From assembly GCF_029873635.1 (NCBI RefSeq), contig NC_080417.1, positions 30,120,214 through 30,184,213 on the forward strand: 64,000 nt of DNA, read 5' to 3'. Made by a program: the position numbers and the translations under genes. Under the pieces are notes generated by a model. That model searched no databases and was not told the DNA's origin. It worked only from the letters and a program-made list of their open reading frames with translations. How positions within the stretch are numbered: the first letter of the stretch is position 1; each line of letters begins with the position of its first letter. Shown one piece after another: positions 45,448 through 57,361 of this stretch. The DNA comes from Malania oleifera (taxonomy: Eukaryota; Streptophyta; Magnoliopsida; Santalales; Ximeniaceae).

Positions 45448-46656
45448 TGACTCACTTCTAAAAATGAGTAGTACTAAGGTCATCCCAAGTATAGGAGTTA
45501 CATCGTGTAATAATTAGCCCAAATAGGCCAGATCGCCTCCATGGGAAATGCAGATTAGTTCTAAACTAGCGTAAAACAGAAAAAAAAAAAAAAAAAAAAA
45601 GAAAACAAATTTTACTGAACATGGTTCAGATTCAAAATCTTGGAGTTTTTGAGATTTTTTAATGATATTAAATGACGCAAAACCTAAAATATGAATCTAA
45701 CACACATAAACCAATCGACAACTCACTAATTAAACACTCAAATAGTAAACCAAAAGCAAGAACCTCCCTAATCAGATTTAAATAAAGACAAACTAAACCT
45801 AAACATCAACTATAACGTAAGAGTAATAAGCCGACTCAACACAATGCTATGAATAAACTAAATGAACGTAAACTATGACTCAACTAGATGAATGCAAACT
45901 AACTTAAACAATAAATAAAGCTCAACTAAATAAATAAACTAAACCTAACAATAGATAAACTCAAACAACTCTTAAGTAAAAATGACTAAATTTAAACTAA
46001 TGAAAGGCTCCAACAAGATATTTAAAATGACCTAGAGTAAAATAAAAAATTAAACTCAAGCTAATAAAACACTCCAACAAAATATTTAAAATGATACTAA
46101 AGTGAAAGAGAAATTAAACAGTAAGGTGCTAACAGAATATTTAAAATGATATTAAAGTAAAAAAATGCAACTAAAATAATAACAAGGTATTTAAAATTTT
46201 ACTTCCCAATCCAAATTTGGCTCCAATTTGGCACACAAGCCCAATTCACGCATTTCTTCCTTAGATTGCATGGGTAGGTCACATCAGCCCCAAAAGCCAC
46301 TCAAGCCCACAATTGTTGATTTTCCCATTCATTAAAGCCTCATCCCAGCTAGCAATTCGGCCTTGAGCTCCAGCAGCCCCTTTTGAGATCCAACTCAGAT
46401 GGCTTTTTGCAATTGCATGCCCATCTATGGTTCACTCAATATTATTTTTTTTTTCTTTTTGATTCTTCTTTAATTGTCCACGAAAGTCCTGTAATAATTA
46501 AATATAAAAATTCATAAATTCTCGACAAGAATAAGATAGTTATCTTAAAATTATCTAATGGGCTCACTAATTAAAATATAAGACATAATCAGACATTTAA
46601 GTGAAATTGAAATATTAAATTAATAATTTTAAATGCCTAATTACGCACTTTTGACG
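45448..46656 (-). repeat. 5' LTR of element D (interrupted, internally deleted)
   Basis: Homologous to 36798-38450 but about 435 bases shorter; the gap lies at about 46195. The last 8 bases are displaced to 56173-56180 by the insertion of E, with duplication TGACG on both sides. Confidence 0.92.
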
Positions 46657-48779
46657 TGTTGAATTAGGTGTAATCCCAAGAGGGGGGGGGGGTGAAATAG
46701 GTATTTAAAAAATTCTAAGGCACTTAGTTACCTATTAAACTCTTCTTATAAATTTACCAACAACTTCTTGTTACTCAATTATGTATGTGTACGACTATTC
46801 AATCTATGCATGCAATATACACAATTTAAATGCAATTTTGAAAATAAAGAGTGAAGGGAAGAGAGAGGACAAACACAGTTTTACGAGGTTCAGCCGACTT
46901 GGCCTACGTCCTCGCCTTGAGCAACCACTTAAGGATTCACTAAAACCCTTCTCCTTAAAGTAGGACGGAGCTTCCCTTACAATCCACTGCTTACAAGAGG
47001 CACAACTTCCTCCTACTCCGCTGCTTACAAGAGATACAGCTCTCTCCTCACACACCGGTTCACACACCGAACCGTGTATACAATAGAATCTGGAAAACAA
47101 CACTCAAAACAATGCTTCTAACAAAAGCTTGTGAGTACAATTCAATTTCCTAGTACATTAACATATGATATAACTTGAAGCTCACGAATGTATGAAAAAC
47201 GATACAATCGTTTTATGTATGATATGCTTCAACACACAAATCCCTATTTAACCACAACTTCCAAGTAAAGAGATATTAGAAATGCCTTGGAGTCAACTAG
47301 GGTTCTTGATTCACTTTGTAAAGATGCACAAGTATGTTTGATGTGAGCTAGTTAACAAAAAAAACTTTGTCTTGAATACAAACTCAATCAAAATCACAAA
47401 GTTTTAGTTGATGTATTCAATCACAATTTGAGTATATTAATTTTCAGAAAATATCCTTCAATTAATTGTATGGTTATAAGTACCAAGGATATTTAATCAA
47501 GCTTTAATATATCTAAAATAAAAATCTTTTAGAAAACACACACTTAAATCAAATAATGATCTTGTTTAAAATAGCTATGTATATGTATAGATACTTTCAA
47601 GATCACCTTTTCAATCAAACTAGGTTTTTCAATAATAAGCTCTTTGAAAAATATATGTATATTTATATGCTCTTGAATCAAAATTCAATCAACCAAGTTA
47701 AATAACCTTTCTCAAGTAATGATCTCTTCAAAAATTAATTTTTATACGAATAAGCACACTCAAGATCAAAACTTTTCCAATGCTAGTCAAAAACAAGTAA
47801 TGAGATGAGATGAAAAGTTCGTAAGACTAATAACTTGAAAAATCAAACCTCAATATTGAAGTACAGTAGAGTAAATAAGTTCCCTTTGAGAATCTGACTT
47901 GATTTGCCCAAGCTTGAAGAATAGAGATTGAAGTGTAGGCAATCATATAGCACTAGGAGTAGATTTTCAATGTTCTTGCAACAAGGTGTGTTCTTCTCTT
48001 TCTAGTTTGTCTAACCTCTTCTCTAGGGTTTAGATAATCATAATATATAGCATATTACACTGAGGATTGATCTCAGCCGTTGGATCAATAAAATAGCTCG
48101 TGAGTCTTTTTAATAAAAATCTGAATTTTGAATTTCCAGCAGGTTCAGGCAACCGAAGTGGGGTTCAGGCTCTTGAAGTGACAACTTCAGGCGCTTGAGG
48201 TTCTAGGGTCAGGTGACCGAAGTACCTATGCTAGGTTCTTTCTTTCCCATTCAATTCTTTAGGTTACCGAACTTAATCTTCAAGCTACAGAAGAAATTCT
48301 TCAGGCGCCTGAGGTTGAGTTTAGGCTACCAAAGTCCCCCCTTTTTCTCAAATTTTATTTTCTAATTTAAAATTCTGTTTTGCTCCTTTTCTTGGGTTTT
48401 TTATAAAACATATTTTTCATGATTTTAAGAACATTTCTAAGTCTATGAGAGTTTCCTAATGATGTACATGAAATGCATGAATCCTAAAATCATTCTAAGT
48501 TATATTGAGCCTTAAATTAAATCATACAAAAATGTAAGTACATGAGTTCTAAATACCCATTCCCAAAATATTGTTGAACTTTGCCACTTACATCTTGATT
48601 CTTGTACTCTTTGAGTTCCATGGTGCTTTCTAAAATGTATCAGCTTTACTTTATGGCTTCTATGACTCGTTATCTTTCCGTGTATACTTAGTGTAAGTCA
48701 TGTTCACAAACTCAATGCACAGATCAAATATCAAGTGATTTGTCATTATCAAAACAGGATTGGACTCGTAGAGTCAAAA
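46657..48779 (-). repeat. 3' LTR of element E
   Basis: 2123 bp against 2121 bp for the other LTR, with scattered substitutions. A G-run lies at about 46682-46692. Hairpin CCTTGAG/CTTAAGG at 46915-46934. The inner terminus reads CAAAA where the other LTR has CAACA. Confidence 0.93.
48023..48335 (-). promoter_or_regulatory. U3 array, TATA box and telo-box of E 3' LTR
   Basis: In the sense direction: an array of imperfect palindromes near TTCAGGCGCCTGAA (48143-48335), TATATATTA at 48041-48050, then AAACCCTAG at about 48023-48031. The 5' LTR shows the same order (array 55534-55724, TATA about 55433-55442, telo-box about 55414-55424). Confidence 0.65.
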
Positions 48780-48793
48780 ATCTCCCCCTTTTT
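48780..48793 (-). promoter_or_regulatory. Polypurine tract of element E
   Basis: The minus strand reads AAAAAGGGGGAGAT next to the LTR. Confidence 0.88.
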
Positions 48794-49240
48794 GATGTTG
48801 ACAAATGCATGAGCAAAAATATATAATAGGTTACACCTAAACAAGGCTCCCCCTTAATTAAAGCATGAAATAATTAATGAATTACAATATGTTGATATTC
48901 ATACGCAAAGTGTTTAGTCTGAATCCAAATGAAATATGAAATATGCTCATAATGAATGTAATATGCTAGATTTCTCCCCTTTTGTATATCGTACCCTTTG
49001 AAATTAGTTTTACCAACACTCTTAGCTTCCATTTTATTATTTTTGCTTCCAAACTTTCTCCCCCATTTGACATCAACAAAAAAGTGTAAAGTAATAAAGC
49101 ATGAGTAGATGTACACTTATGTTCTTCTCCCCTTAGAGAGCTAAAGGTTTGGAATGTGTCCAATTGTTGATCAATGCAATACCAGGTGATTATATCACAA
49201 GAGATGTTGCTTCCCCTGAATTATATCATCTAACATGATT
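48794..49240. other. Spacer of element E after pol
   Basis: About 450 bases between the pol stop and the polypurine tract. No ORF like that of Copia-3 is present. Confidence 0.75.
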
Positions 49241-51325
49241 CTAAGCAACCTCTCGACTATGCATGAGACCTAATTCACGCCTAATTTGGATAAACCTATC
49301 CTCCACAAGTGGTTTCGTGAATATATCTGCCCATTGTTCATCCGTGCATAAAAATTCTAGTGTTACATCCCCTTTTTGTACATGGTCACGAAGAAAGTGA
49401 TGTCGTATTTCTATGTGCTTAGTTCGTGAATGTAATATAGGATTCTTTGAGATATTTATTGCACTCGTATTATCGCATCTTATGGGGATTGTTTCACAAC
49501 TTAATCCAAAATCCTTCAGTTGTTACTTCATGTAAAGCATTTGATCACAACAACTACTTGCCGCTATGTATTCAGCCTCTGCTGTGGAAAGAGCGACTGA
49601 ATTTTGTTTCTTGGAAAACCAAGAGACCAAGGAGTGTCCTAAGAAATGACAATTACCCATAGTGCTCTTCCTATCCACTTTGCTACCCGAAAAATCAGCA
49701 TCTGAATAACTAAGAATTTCAAATGATGTGTACTTAGGATACCATAACCCAATGACCACGGTTCCTATCAAATATCTAAGTATCCGTTTAACAGCTAGAA
49801 AATGAGACTCTTTTGGAGCAGACTGAAATCTTGCGCACAAACATACGCTAGACATTATATCTGGTCTACTGGCAGTCAGGTATAACAAGCTACCTATCAT
49901 TCCACGATATATCTTGACGTCTACAGGTATACCTTGTTCATTTTGTCTAATTTCAATGAAGCGCTCATAGGTGTACCTAGTATTTTTCCGTCTTCCATGT
50001 TAAACTTTTTGAGTAGGTCTCTAATATACTTTGATTGATTTATGAATATTCCATGATTTTCTTGTTTGATCTGAAGTCCTAGGAAGAAATTTAGTTCACC
50101 CGTCATGCTCATCTCAAATTCATTTTGTATTGGCAAATTCATTACACAATTCTTTATCTGTAGCGCCAAAGATGATGTCATCTACATATACTTGCACTAG
50201 GAGAATATCATCTTTCTTAGCCTTTATGAATAGGGTTGTATCTATCTTTCCTCTTATAAATCCATTTTCTAATAGAAAACCACTTAGTCTTTCATACCAA
50301 GCTCTAGGAGCTTGCTTTAAACCGTACAAGGCTTTTGTCAGTTTATACACATGATCTGGATTCTAATGGTTTTCAAAGCCTGGGGGTTATTCTACATACA
50401 CTTCTTCATTTATGTAGCCATTTAAAAAAGCGCTTTTGACGTCCATTTGATATAGCTTGAAATCCTTAAAAGCTGCATATGCTAATAGCATTTGTATGGC
50501 TTCCATCCTAGCTACAGGGGCAAATGTTTCTTCAAAATCTATACCTTCTTCTTGATTATATCCCTGAGCTACTAATCTAGCCTTATTTCTCACAACTACT
50601 TCATGTTCATCTTTCTTATTCTTATATATCCATTTGGTCCCTATGATTGACTTATCCTCTGGTCTGGGAACTAAAGTCCATACTTTGTTTCTTTCAAATT
50701 GATTTAATTCTTCTTGCATGGATAACACCCAAGATTCATCCTCTATAGCTTCACTCACATTCTTAGATTCTTCTGGAGATAAAAATGCACAATGACTCAT
50801 CATGTTCCTAAGAGAGGAGCGAGTGGATGCTCCATGTAATGGTTCACCTATTATTTGATCTATGGGATTCTTTATGCATTTCCATTCTCTAGGTGGTTCA
50901 TTAACCTCATTTGTAGTTTGATCAATTTCAATGGATGGTTCTTTAAGTTCATTTTTCTTTTCTGAATCATTCTCAATTGATAGTTCTTCTAGTTCCTTGT
51001 TTAATTCAATTTCATCTTCATCAGTTCTTTCAGAGAAGGGATTTGACTCATCGAACACTACATGAATAGATTCTATGACCGTCAATGTTCGTTTGGTATA
51101 CACTCTATAGGCTTTACTATCTAAAGCATATCCTAGGAAGATACCTTCATCTGATTTCACATCAAAATTTCCTAGATGCTCATTATATCTAAGCACAAAA
51201 CACTTACAGCCAAAGACATGAAAATATGATATGTTTGGTCTATGGCCATTCCATAATTTGTAAGGAGTCTTATTAAGTGATGGTCTAATTAGAACTCTAT
51301 TTAGCACATAGCAGGCGGTATTCAC
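49241..51325 (-). pseudogene. pol: Element E reverse transcriptase and RNase H
   Basis: The integrase end and linker run first ([39 protein letters not shown]). RT then has [36 protein letters not shown] and [21 protein letters not shown] stop follows at 50387, then [19 protein letters not shown] and [14 protein letters not shown] frame change near 50150 leads to FFLGLQIKQENHGIFINQ. RNase H shows SDADFSGSKVDRKSTMGNCH, STAEAEYIAASSCC and, after a stop at 49523, HSRTKHIEIRHHF and ADIFTKPLVEDRF, closing at 49241. Confidence 0.9.
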
Positions 51326-52263
51326 TGCCTCGGCCTAGAAGTATTTAGGTAATTTATGTTCGTTAAGCATAGTTCTAGCCATTTCTTGAATAGACCTATT
51401 CTTCCTTTCAACTACACCATTCTGTTGTGGTGTTTTAGGAGCTAAAAAATTATGGGCAATTCCTAATGAATTACAATAGTCTTCCATGCCTTGATTTTTA
51501 AATTCTCTACCCCTATCACTTCAAATTTTTGTAATTGTGTATCCCTTTTCATTTTGTACTTTCTTGCACAGGTTTATAAATTTTTCACATGCTTCATCTT
51601 TATGACCTAAGAATAGTACCCATGTGTATCATGAAAAGTCATCAACTACGACAAACGCGTATGATTTTCCTCCTAAACTCTGAATTGGGTTTGGTCCAAA
51701 TAAGTCTAAGTGTAGCATTTGAAGTGGCCTAGTAGTGGAGATCACTTTCTTTTTCTTAAAGCTTGTTCTTGCTTGTTATCTTTCACAAATTTAGTCTTAG
51801 GCAATCCCTTAACTAATTATTTCTTAACTAGTTTTGAGATTAAATCCATGTTTGCGTGTCCTACTCTCCAATGCCAAATCCAGCTTATTTCATTCATAGC
51901 AGATAAGCATGTCACACTTTGTGAAGTTAAGTTATCAAAGCTTGTGGTATATACGTTTTCATGATGCTTAGCAATGAACATTATTTTATTATCAGTTTTG
52001 TTTTCAAGTATGCACTTGTCATGTTCAAATGATACTTTGTAGCCTTTATCACATAGTTGACTTATGCTCAATAAATTGTGCTTTAAACCTTCAACTAATA
52101 AAACATCATCAATAATGAGTGAGGAATCATAATTGACTTTACCTACACCTGTGATCCTTCCCCTAGCATTATCACCAAAAGTTACAAACCCTTCATCCTT
52201 GAGTATGATGGATACGAATTTTGCTTTATCTCCAGTCATGTGGCGTGAACATCTGCTATCCAT
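51326..52263 (-). pseudogene. pol: Element E protease and integrase core, heavily broken
   Basis: The protease reads MDSRCSRHMTGD, with Arg where the active site needs Gly (DSG); one G-to-A change explains it. The integrase zinc His pair is kept in IWHWRVGHANMD. The core (51330-51800) has several stops and frame changes, so no long ORF remains, though QNGVVERK-like coding can still be traced near 51420. Confidence 0.82.
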
Positions 52264-52315
52264 ATACCATCTATCTTTTAAGGATGCGGATCTTAAGCAA
52301 ATCTACAAGACACAA

Positions 52316-53991
52316 TTAAACAACTAACTTTGGTACCCATATTGTCTTGGGTCCAGGAGGGTTAGTGCTAGATTGACCTTTGACCTTCCATACTTGCTTA
52401 ATTTTTACATCTTTATTTTTGAAAGGACAGTCAAATTGTATGTGACCCAACCTTCTACATTTAAAGCATGTAGTATATCTATAATGATTCTTAGTTGGAA
52501 CAAATGACTTTGATTCTTTTGTAAAATACCCCATGTAAAGATGTCTTTTCTTTGTATTTTCTTTACCATTAAAACCGAGCCCTTCTTTTTCTAGAGAATT
52601 TCTTTGAGATCCTAAGAGCTTTTCAAAATTATTTTGTCCTTCGATAAATTTACAGATAATTTCAGATTTATCTTTCAAGTCCTTTTCTAACTCCTCAATT
52701 TTCAAATCTTTATCTTTTATAAAAGATGCATGGGATTCATTTTGGTGTTCAACTAGATTTGAAAGTTCTTTGACTTTGCTTCTTAACTCGGAAATTTTCT
52801 TTGTTTTCTTCTCAAGCATTTTAATAGTGTACAGGTATTCTTGTTTCAGTTCATCATATGAAATCATATCATTTTCATTTTCAGATTCACTAGAATATAT
52901 GAAGATGATGAAAAAGATGATTGTACCTTAAGGTCATCATGTGCCATTAGACACAGATTGGCAACTTCGTCATCACTGGATTCAGATTTTGAACTGCTAG
53001 TGATGTGTGTATCCCAACCGACCTTCAGTGCCTTCTTCTTTTTCTTTGAAGCTTTTATGAGCTTGGGGCACTCAGGTTTGATGTGTCCAACTTCTCGACA
53101 GTTGTAGCATGTTAGTGGATCCTCCTTCTTTTTCTTCATGCTTTGATCTCCTATTTTTGATTTAGAGTTTTGGAATTTTCTGTTGAACTTTTTGTTCTTC
53201 TTCAAGAATTTCCCAAACTTCTTTATTAGCAAGGCCATGTTATCATCTATTTCGGAATCGCTTCCTTCACTTGAATAGCTTGATGATGCCTTAAGTGCAG
53301 TGACCTTCTTAACTTTGCTTTGCTCATTTTTCCTCTCGTTAATTGCCAGCTCATAGGTGATGAGTGATCCAATGAGTTCGTCCACCGACATCTCCTTGAG
53401 ATTTCTCCCTTCAGCTATTGCCGTAGCTTTCGCTTCCCATACTAGAGGTAATCCCCTGAGTATTTTCCTAATCAACTCACAAGTAGGGTAAGTTTTTCCA
53501 AGAGCATTTAACGAATTAATGATGTGTGTGAATCTAGTGTACATGGATTGTATGGATTCATCAATCGTCATTTTAAATGCTTCATATTCACTAGTGAGCA
53601 TGTCTATCCTACTATCCTTGACTTCCTTAGTGCATTCATATGTAACTTCTAATTTTTCCCAAATTTCTTTAGCTGAGTTACATGTCATTACCCTATTAAA
53701 TTCATTGACATCTAATGCACAGAAAAGTATATTCATGGCAACGGCGTTAATTTGAATTGACTTCCAATCCTCTTCAGTATACTTATCTTCAGTTTTAGGT
53801 ACATTAATCTTATCAATTACTTTCATAGGAATGTGATTTCCCTTAATCACAATTTTCCAAACCTTCCAATCTACGTTCAGTAGATATATGCTCATCCTAC
53901 ATTTCCAATAGGTATAATTTACACCACAGAAAATGGGTGGTCTAGTGGATGAGTGTCCCTCACCAAATGGAGTTACACCAATGTGTGCCAT
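52316..53991 (-). pseudogene. gag: Element E gag with two zinc knuckles
   Basis: Starts MAHIGVTPFGEGHSSTRPPI. UBN2-type region: AKEIWEKLEVTYECTKEVKD, DELIGSLITYELAINERKNE. First knuckle CYNCREVGHIKPEC near 53085. A frameshift of one base near 52880 leads into a Lys/Glu-rich coiled-coil-like part (52500-52860), followed by a second knuckle CFKCRRLGHIQFDC near 52440. Same plan as gag of Copia-3, showing the two belong to related copia lineages. Confidence 0.9.
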
Positions 53992-54032
53992 TTGATCGTT
54001 TTACAAATTAACTATCAAGTCTATGTAAACCC

Positions 54033-54044
54033 ACTCTGATACCA
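54033..54044 (-). promoter_or_regulatory. Primer binding site of element E
   Basis: The minus strand reads TGGTATCAGAGT, one mismatch from the usual TGGTATCAGAGC, two bases from the LTR. Confidence 0.88.
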
Positions 54045-54046
54045 AA

Positions 54047-56167
54047 TGTTGAATTAGGTATAATCCCAAGAGGGGTGGTGAATTGGGTATTTAAAAAATT
54101 CTAAGGCACTTAGTTACCTATTAAACTCTTCTTATAAATTTACCAACAACTTCTTGTTACTCAATTATGTATGTGTATGGCTATTCAATCTATGCATGCA
54201 ATATACACAATTTAAATGCAATGCTGAAAATAAAGAGTGAAGGGAAGAGAGAGGATAAACGCAGTTTTACAAGGTTCAGCCAACTTGGCCTACGTCCTCG
54301 CCTTGAGCAACCACTTAAGGATTCACTAAAACCCTGCTCCTTAAAGTGGGACGGAGCTTCCCTTACAATACACTACTTACAAGAGGCACAACTTCCTCCT
54401 ACTCCGCTGCTTACAAGAGATACAGCTCTCTCCTCACACACCGGTTCACACACCAAACCGTGTATACAATAGAATATGGAAAACAACACTCAAAACAATG
54501 CTTCTAACAAAAGCTTGTGAGTACAATTCAATTTCCTAGCACATTAACATATGATATAACTTGAAACTCATGAATGTATGAAAAATGATACAATCATTTT
54601 ATGTATGATATGCTTCAACACACAAATCCCTATTTAACCACAACTTCCAAGTAAAGAGATATTTGAAATGCCTTGGAGTCAACTAGGGTTCTTGATTCAC
54701 TTTGTAAAGATGCACAAGTATGTTTGATGTGAGCTAGTTAACAAAAAAAACTTTGTCTTGATTACAAACTCAATCAAAATCACAAAGTTTTAGTTAATGT
54801 ATTCAATCACAATTTGAGTATATTAATTTTCAGAAAATATCCTTCAATTAATTGTATGGTTATAAGTACCAAGGATATTTAATCAAACTTTAATATATCT
54901 AAAATAAAAATCTTTTATAAAACACACACTTAAATCAAATAATGATCTTGTTTAAAATAGCTATGTATATGTATAAATACTTTCAAGATCACCTTTTTAA
55001 TCAAACTAGGTTTTTCAATAATATGCTCTTTGAAAAATATATGTATATTTATATGCTCTTGAATCAAAATTCAATCAACCAAGTTAAATAACCTTTCTCA
55101 AGTAATGATCTCTTCAAAAATTAATTTTTATACGAATAAGCACACTCAAGATCAAAACTTTTCCAATGCTAGTCAAAAACAAGTAATGAGATGAGATGAA
55201 AAGTTCGTAAGAATAATAACTTGAAAAATCAAACCTCAATACTAGATTGAAGTATAGTAGAGTAAACAAATTCCCTTTGAGAATCTGAGTTGATTTGCCC
55301 AAGCTTGAAGAATAGAGCTTGAAGTGTAGGCAATCGTATAGCACTAGAAGTAGATTTTCAACGTTCTTGCAACAAGGTGTGTCCTTCTCTTTCTTGTGTG
55401 TCTAACCTCTTATCTAGGGTTTAGATATTAAGAATATATAGTATATTACCCTAAGGATTGATCTCAGCCGTTGGATCAATAAAATAGCTTGCGAGTCTTT
55501 TAATAAAAATCTGAATTTTAAGTTTCCCGCAAGTTCAGGCAATCGAAGTGGGGTTCAGGCTCCTGAAGTGACAACTTCAGGCGCCTGAGGTTCTAGGGTC
55601 AGGTGACCGAAGTACCTCTGCTAGGTTCTTTCTTTCCCATTTAATTCTTCAGGCTACCGAACTTAATCTTTAGGCTACCGAAGAAATTCTTCAAACGCCT
55701 GACGTTGAGTTCAGGCTACCAAAGTCCCCTTTTTCTCAAATTTTATTTTCTAATTTAAAATTTTGTTTTGCTCCTTTTCTTGGGTCTTTTATAAAACATA
55801 TTTTTCATGATTTTAAGAATATTTCTAAGTCCATGAGAGTTTCCTAATGATGTACATGAAATGCATGAATCCTAAAATCATTCTAAGTTATATTGAGCCT
55901 CAAATTAAATCATACAAAAATGTAAGTACATGAGTTCTAAATACCCATTCCCAAAATATTCTTGAACTTTGCCGCTTGCATCTTGATTCTCGTACTCTTT
56001 GAGTTCCATGGTGCTTTCTAAAATGTATCAGCTTTACTTTATGGTTTCCATGACTCGTTAACTTTCTGTGCATGCTTAGTGTAAGTCATGTTCACAAACT
56101 CAATGCGCAAATCAAATATCAAGTGATTTGTCATTACTAAAACAGGATTGGACTCGTAGAGTCAACA
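54047..56167 (-). repeat. 5' LTR of element E
   Basis: 2121 bp, TGTTGAATTAGG...GAGTCAACA on the plus strand. It holds the palindrome array, TATA box and telo-box of this family, and the hairpin at 54301-54320. Confidence 0.93.
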
Positions 56168-56185
56168 TGACGCATAATCATGTAT

Positions 56186-56350
56186 GATTTGCCAGCTTAC
56201 GAGCCGAGCTATGGAAATGATTCGCCAACGTACGGGCGGTGCTATGGATATGATTTGCTAGCGTATGGGCCGAGCTATGTGTATGATTTGCCAGTGTACA
56301 GGCTGAGCTATGGATATGATTTGCCAGTGTATGGGTCGAGCTATGGTAAA
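56186..56350 (+). repeat. 36-bp tandem repeat in solo LTR A (right part)
   Basis: Four to five diverged units of the form TGATTTGCCAGYGTAYGGGC followed by CGAGCTATGG. Continues the tract cut by element D at 36797. Confidence 0.8.
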
Positions 56351-57361
56351 ATATGAAATACCGGCGTATAGGCCGATGATATTCATGATATACGTATATA
56401 TGCAAAATGATATAATTAATTTAATAATTAATGATATGAAATATCCATGTATCACAGTTTCATTATATGTTATATGATATCAGAACCTGGTTAGCTTGGT
56501 CTAGGCTAGCACTTGCACGGTGTTGTTGCTATATGTCCATGGTTATCATGATCATAATATTTGTGTTAACGCCGCTGTCTGGAGTGGTGTGAGATTGGAT
56601 GGTCTATGTGGTTTTTAAGAACTGTGTGAGCGCCCCTGGTGTATGGACCAGGTTTGGCAGACCCATCAGACTTACAAACTGTACTTTTGACTTGGCAGTG
56701 GTCGGCCAACCATTGTCAGGTCCCGCCTTTGGGCCACACAACCCAGTCATGTGGGGGTAATACATAACAACAACCAGCTAACCTACCAGGATTGTTTTCA
56801 TATTATGTTATACGAGATGAATTATATTTATGAAAATCATGTATGTTCTGCAATGATTTGAAAATATATGTTTCCCAGATTTGATACAGACAATTATATT
56901 TATGTATGATTTTATATAGAACATGAAAATGCTCATGTTGTCACACACTAGTGTTAGTTTATTTCCCTTACTAAGAGGTGTCTCACCCCGAATTTTATAA
57001 ACATTTCAAGAGCTTCTAATAGGAGAGCGGGTAAAGCCCCGCTGATCTAGCACGGTTGATCTGCTCTTCTAGAAGGGTAAGTGTTTTGATAGGGTCGAAC
57101 GTACTTTGTGGGATGGCCTTAAGATATCTTTTGGGTTGTGTATTGTGTGAATATAAATACAATGGTTGTAGTAACTCTGGTATTGTGATATATGATATAA
57201 TGAGATGTATATGATTGTATGTTTCCTGTTGCCTAGGCTTCTGCTCTATGTTCTAATATATCCCTGGTACCCACGGGTCCAGGTGGACTATGATCTGCTG
57301 AACTTTGTGATATTGATTTTATTATATTAAAAAAAATGTATAAATTAAGTAGGTCATCACA

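Larger units (their letters stand above)
46657..56167 (-). mobile_element. Element E, SIRE/Tork-type copia element
   Basis: 9.5 kb with LTRs 46657-48779 and 54047-56167 and perfect duplication TGACG (46652-46656 and 56168-56172), inserted near the end of the 5' LTR of D. Order on the minus strand: gag with two zinc knuckles, protease, integrase, RT, RNase H. There is no third ORF. It is the innermost and so the latest of the chain LINE, A, D, E, yet pol already carries stops and frameshifts. Confidence 0.93.
36798..56180 (-). mobile_element. Element D, Athila-like gypsy element with full gag-pol
   Basis: LTR 36798-38450 and LTR 45448-46656 plus 56173-56180, ends TGACTC...AATCA on the plus strand, and perfect duplication TGTAT (36793-36797 and 56181-56185) inside solo LTR A. 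Internal order on the minus strand: gag, protease, RT, RNase H, integrase, then 1.2 kb non-coding. RT motifs and primer site point to the Athila lineage of Ty3/gypsy. One or two frameshifts and about a dozen TAG stops make it inactive. Element E sits near the start of its 5' LTR. Confidence 0.92.
35806..57361 (+). mobile_element. Solo LTR A, split by element D
   Basis: Pieces 35806-36797 and 56181-57361 form a solo LTR of about 2.17 kb, beginning TGTAACGACC and ending GGTCATCACA, with perfect duplication CAGAG (35801-35805 and 57362-57366) in the LINE. Removing D with one copy of its duplication TGTAT restores a tandem-repeat tract, which confirms the join. It has no internal region. Related to solo LTR C by its TGTAA start, palindrome array, TATA position and the segment GGTGTCTCACCC near 56983. 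Probably gypsy-type; not proved. Confidence 0.88.

Noticed and set aside
45279..45461. Short ORF near the primer site of D
   Set aside because: Translation of poly-T and an AT microsatellite.
36798..56180. D and E read as one very large retroelement with mixed gypsy and copia genes
   Set aside because: Each has its own LTR pair, primer site, polypurine tract and 5-bp duplication, so this is nesting and not a hybrid.
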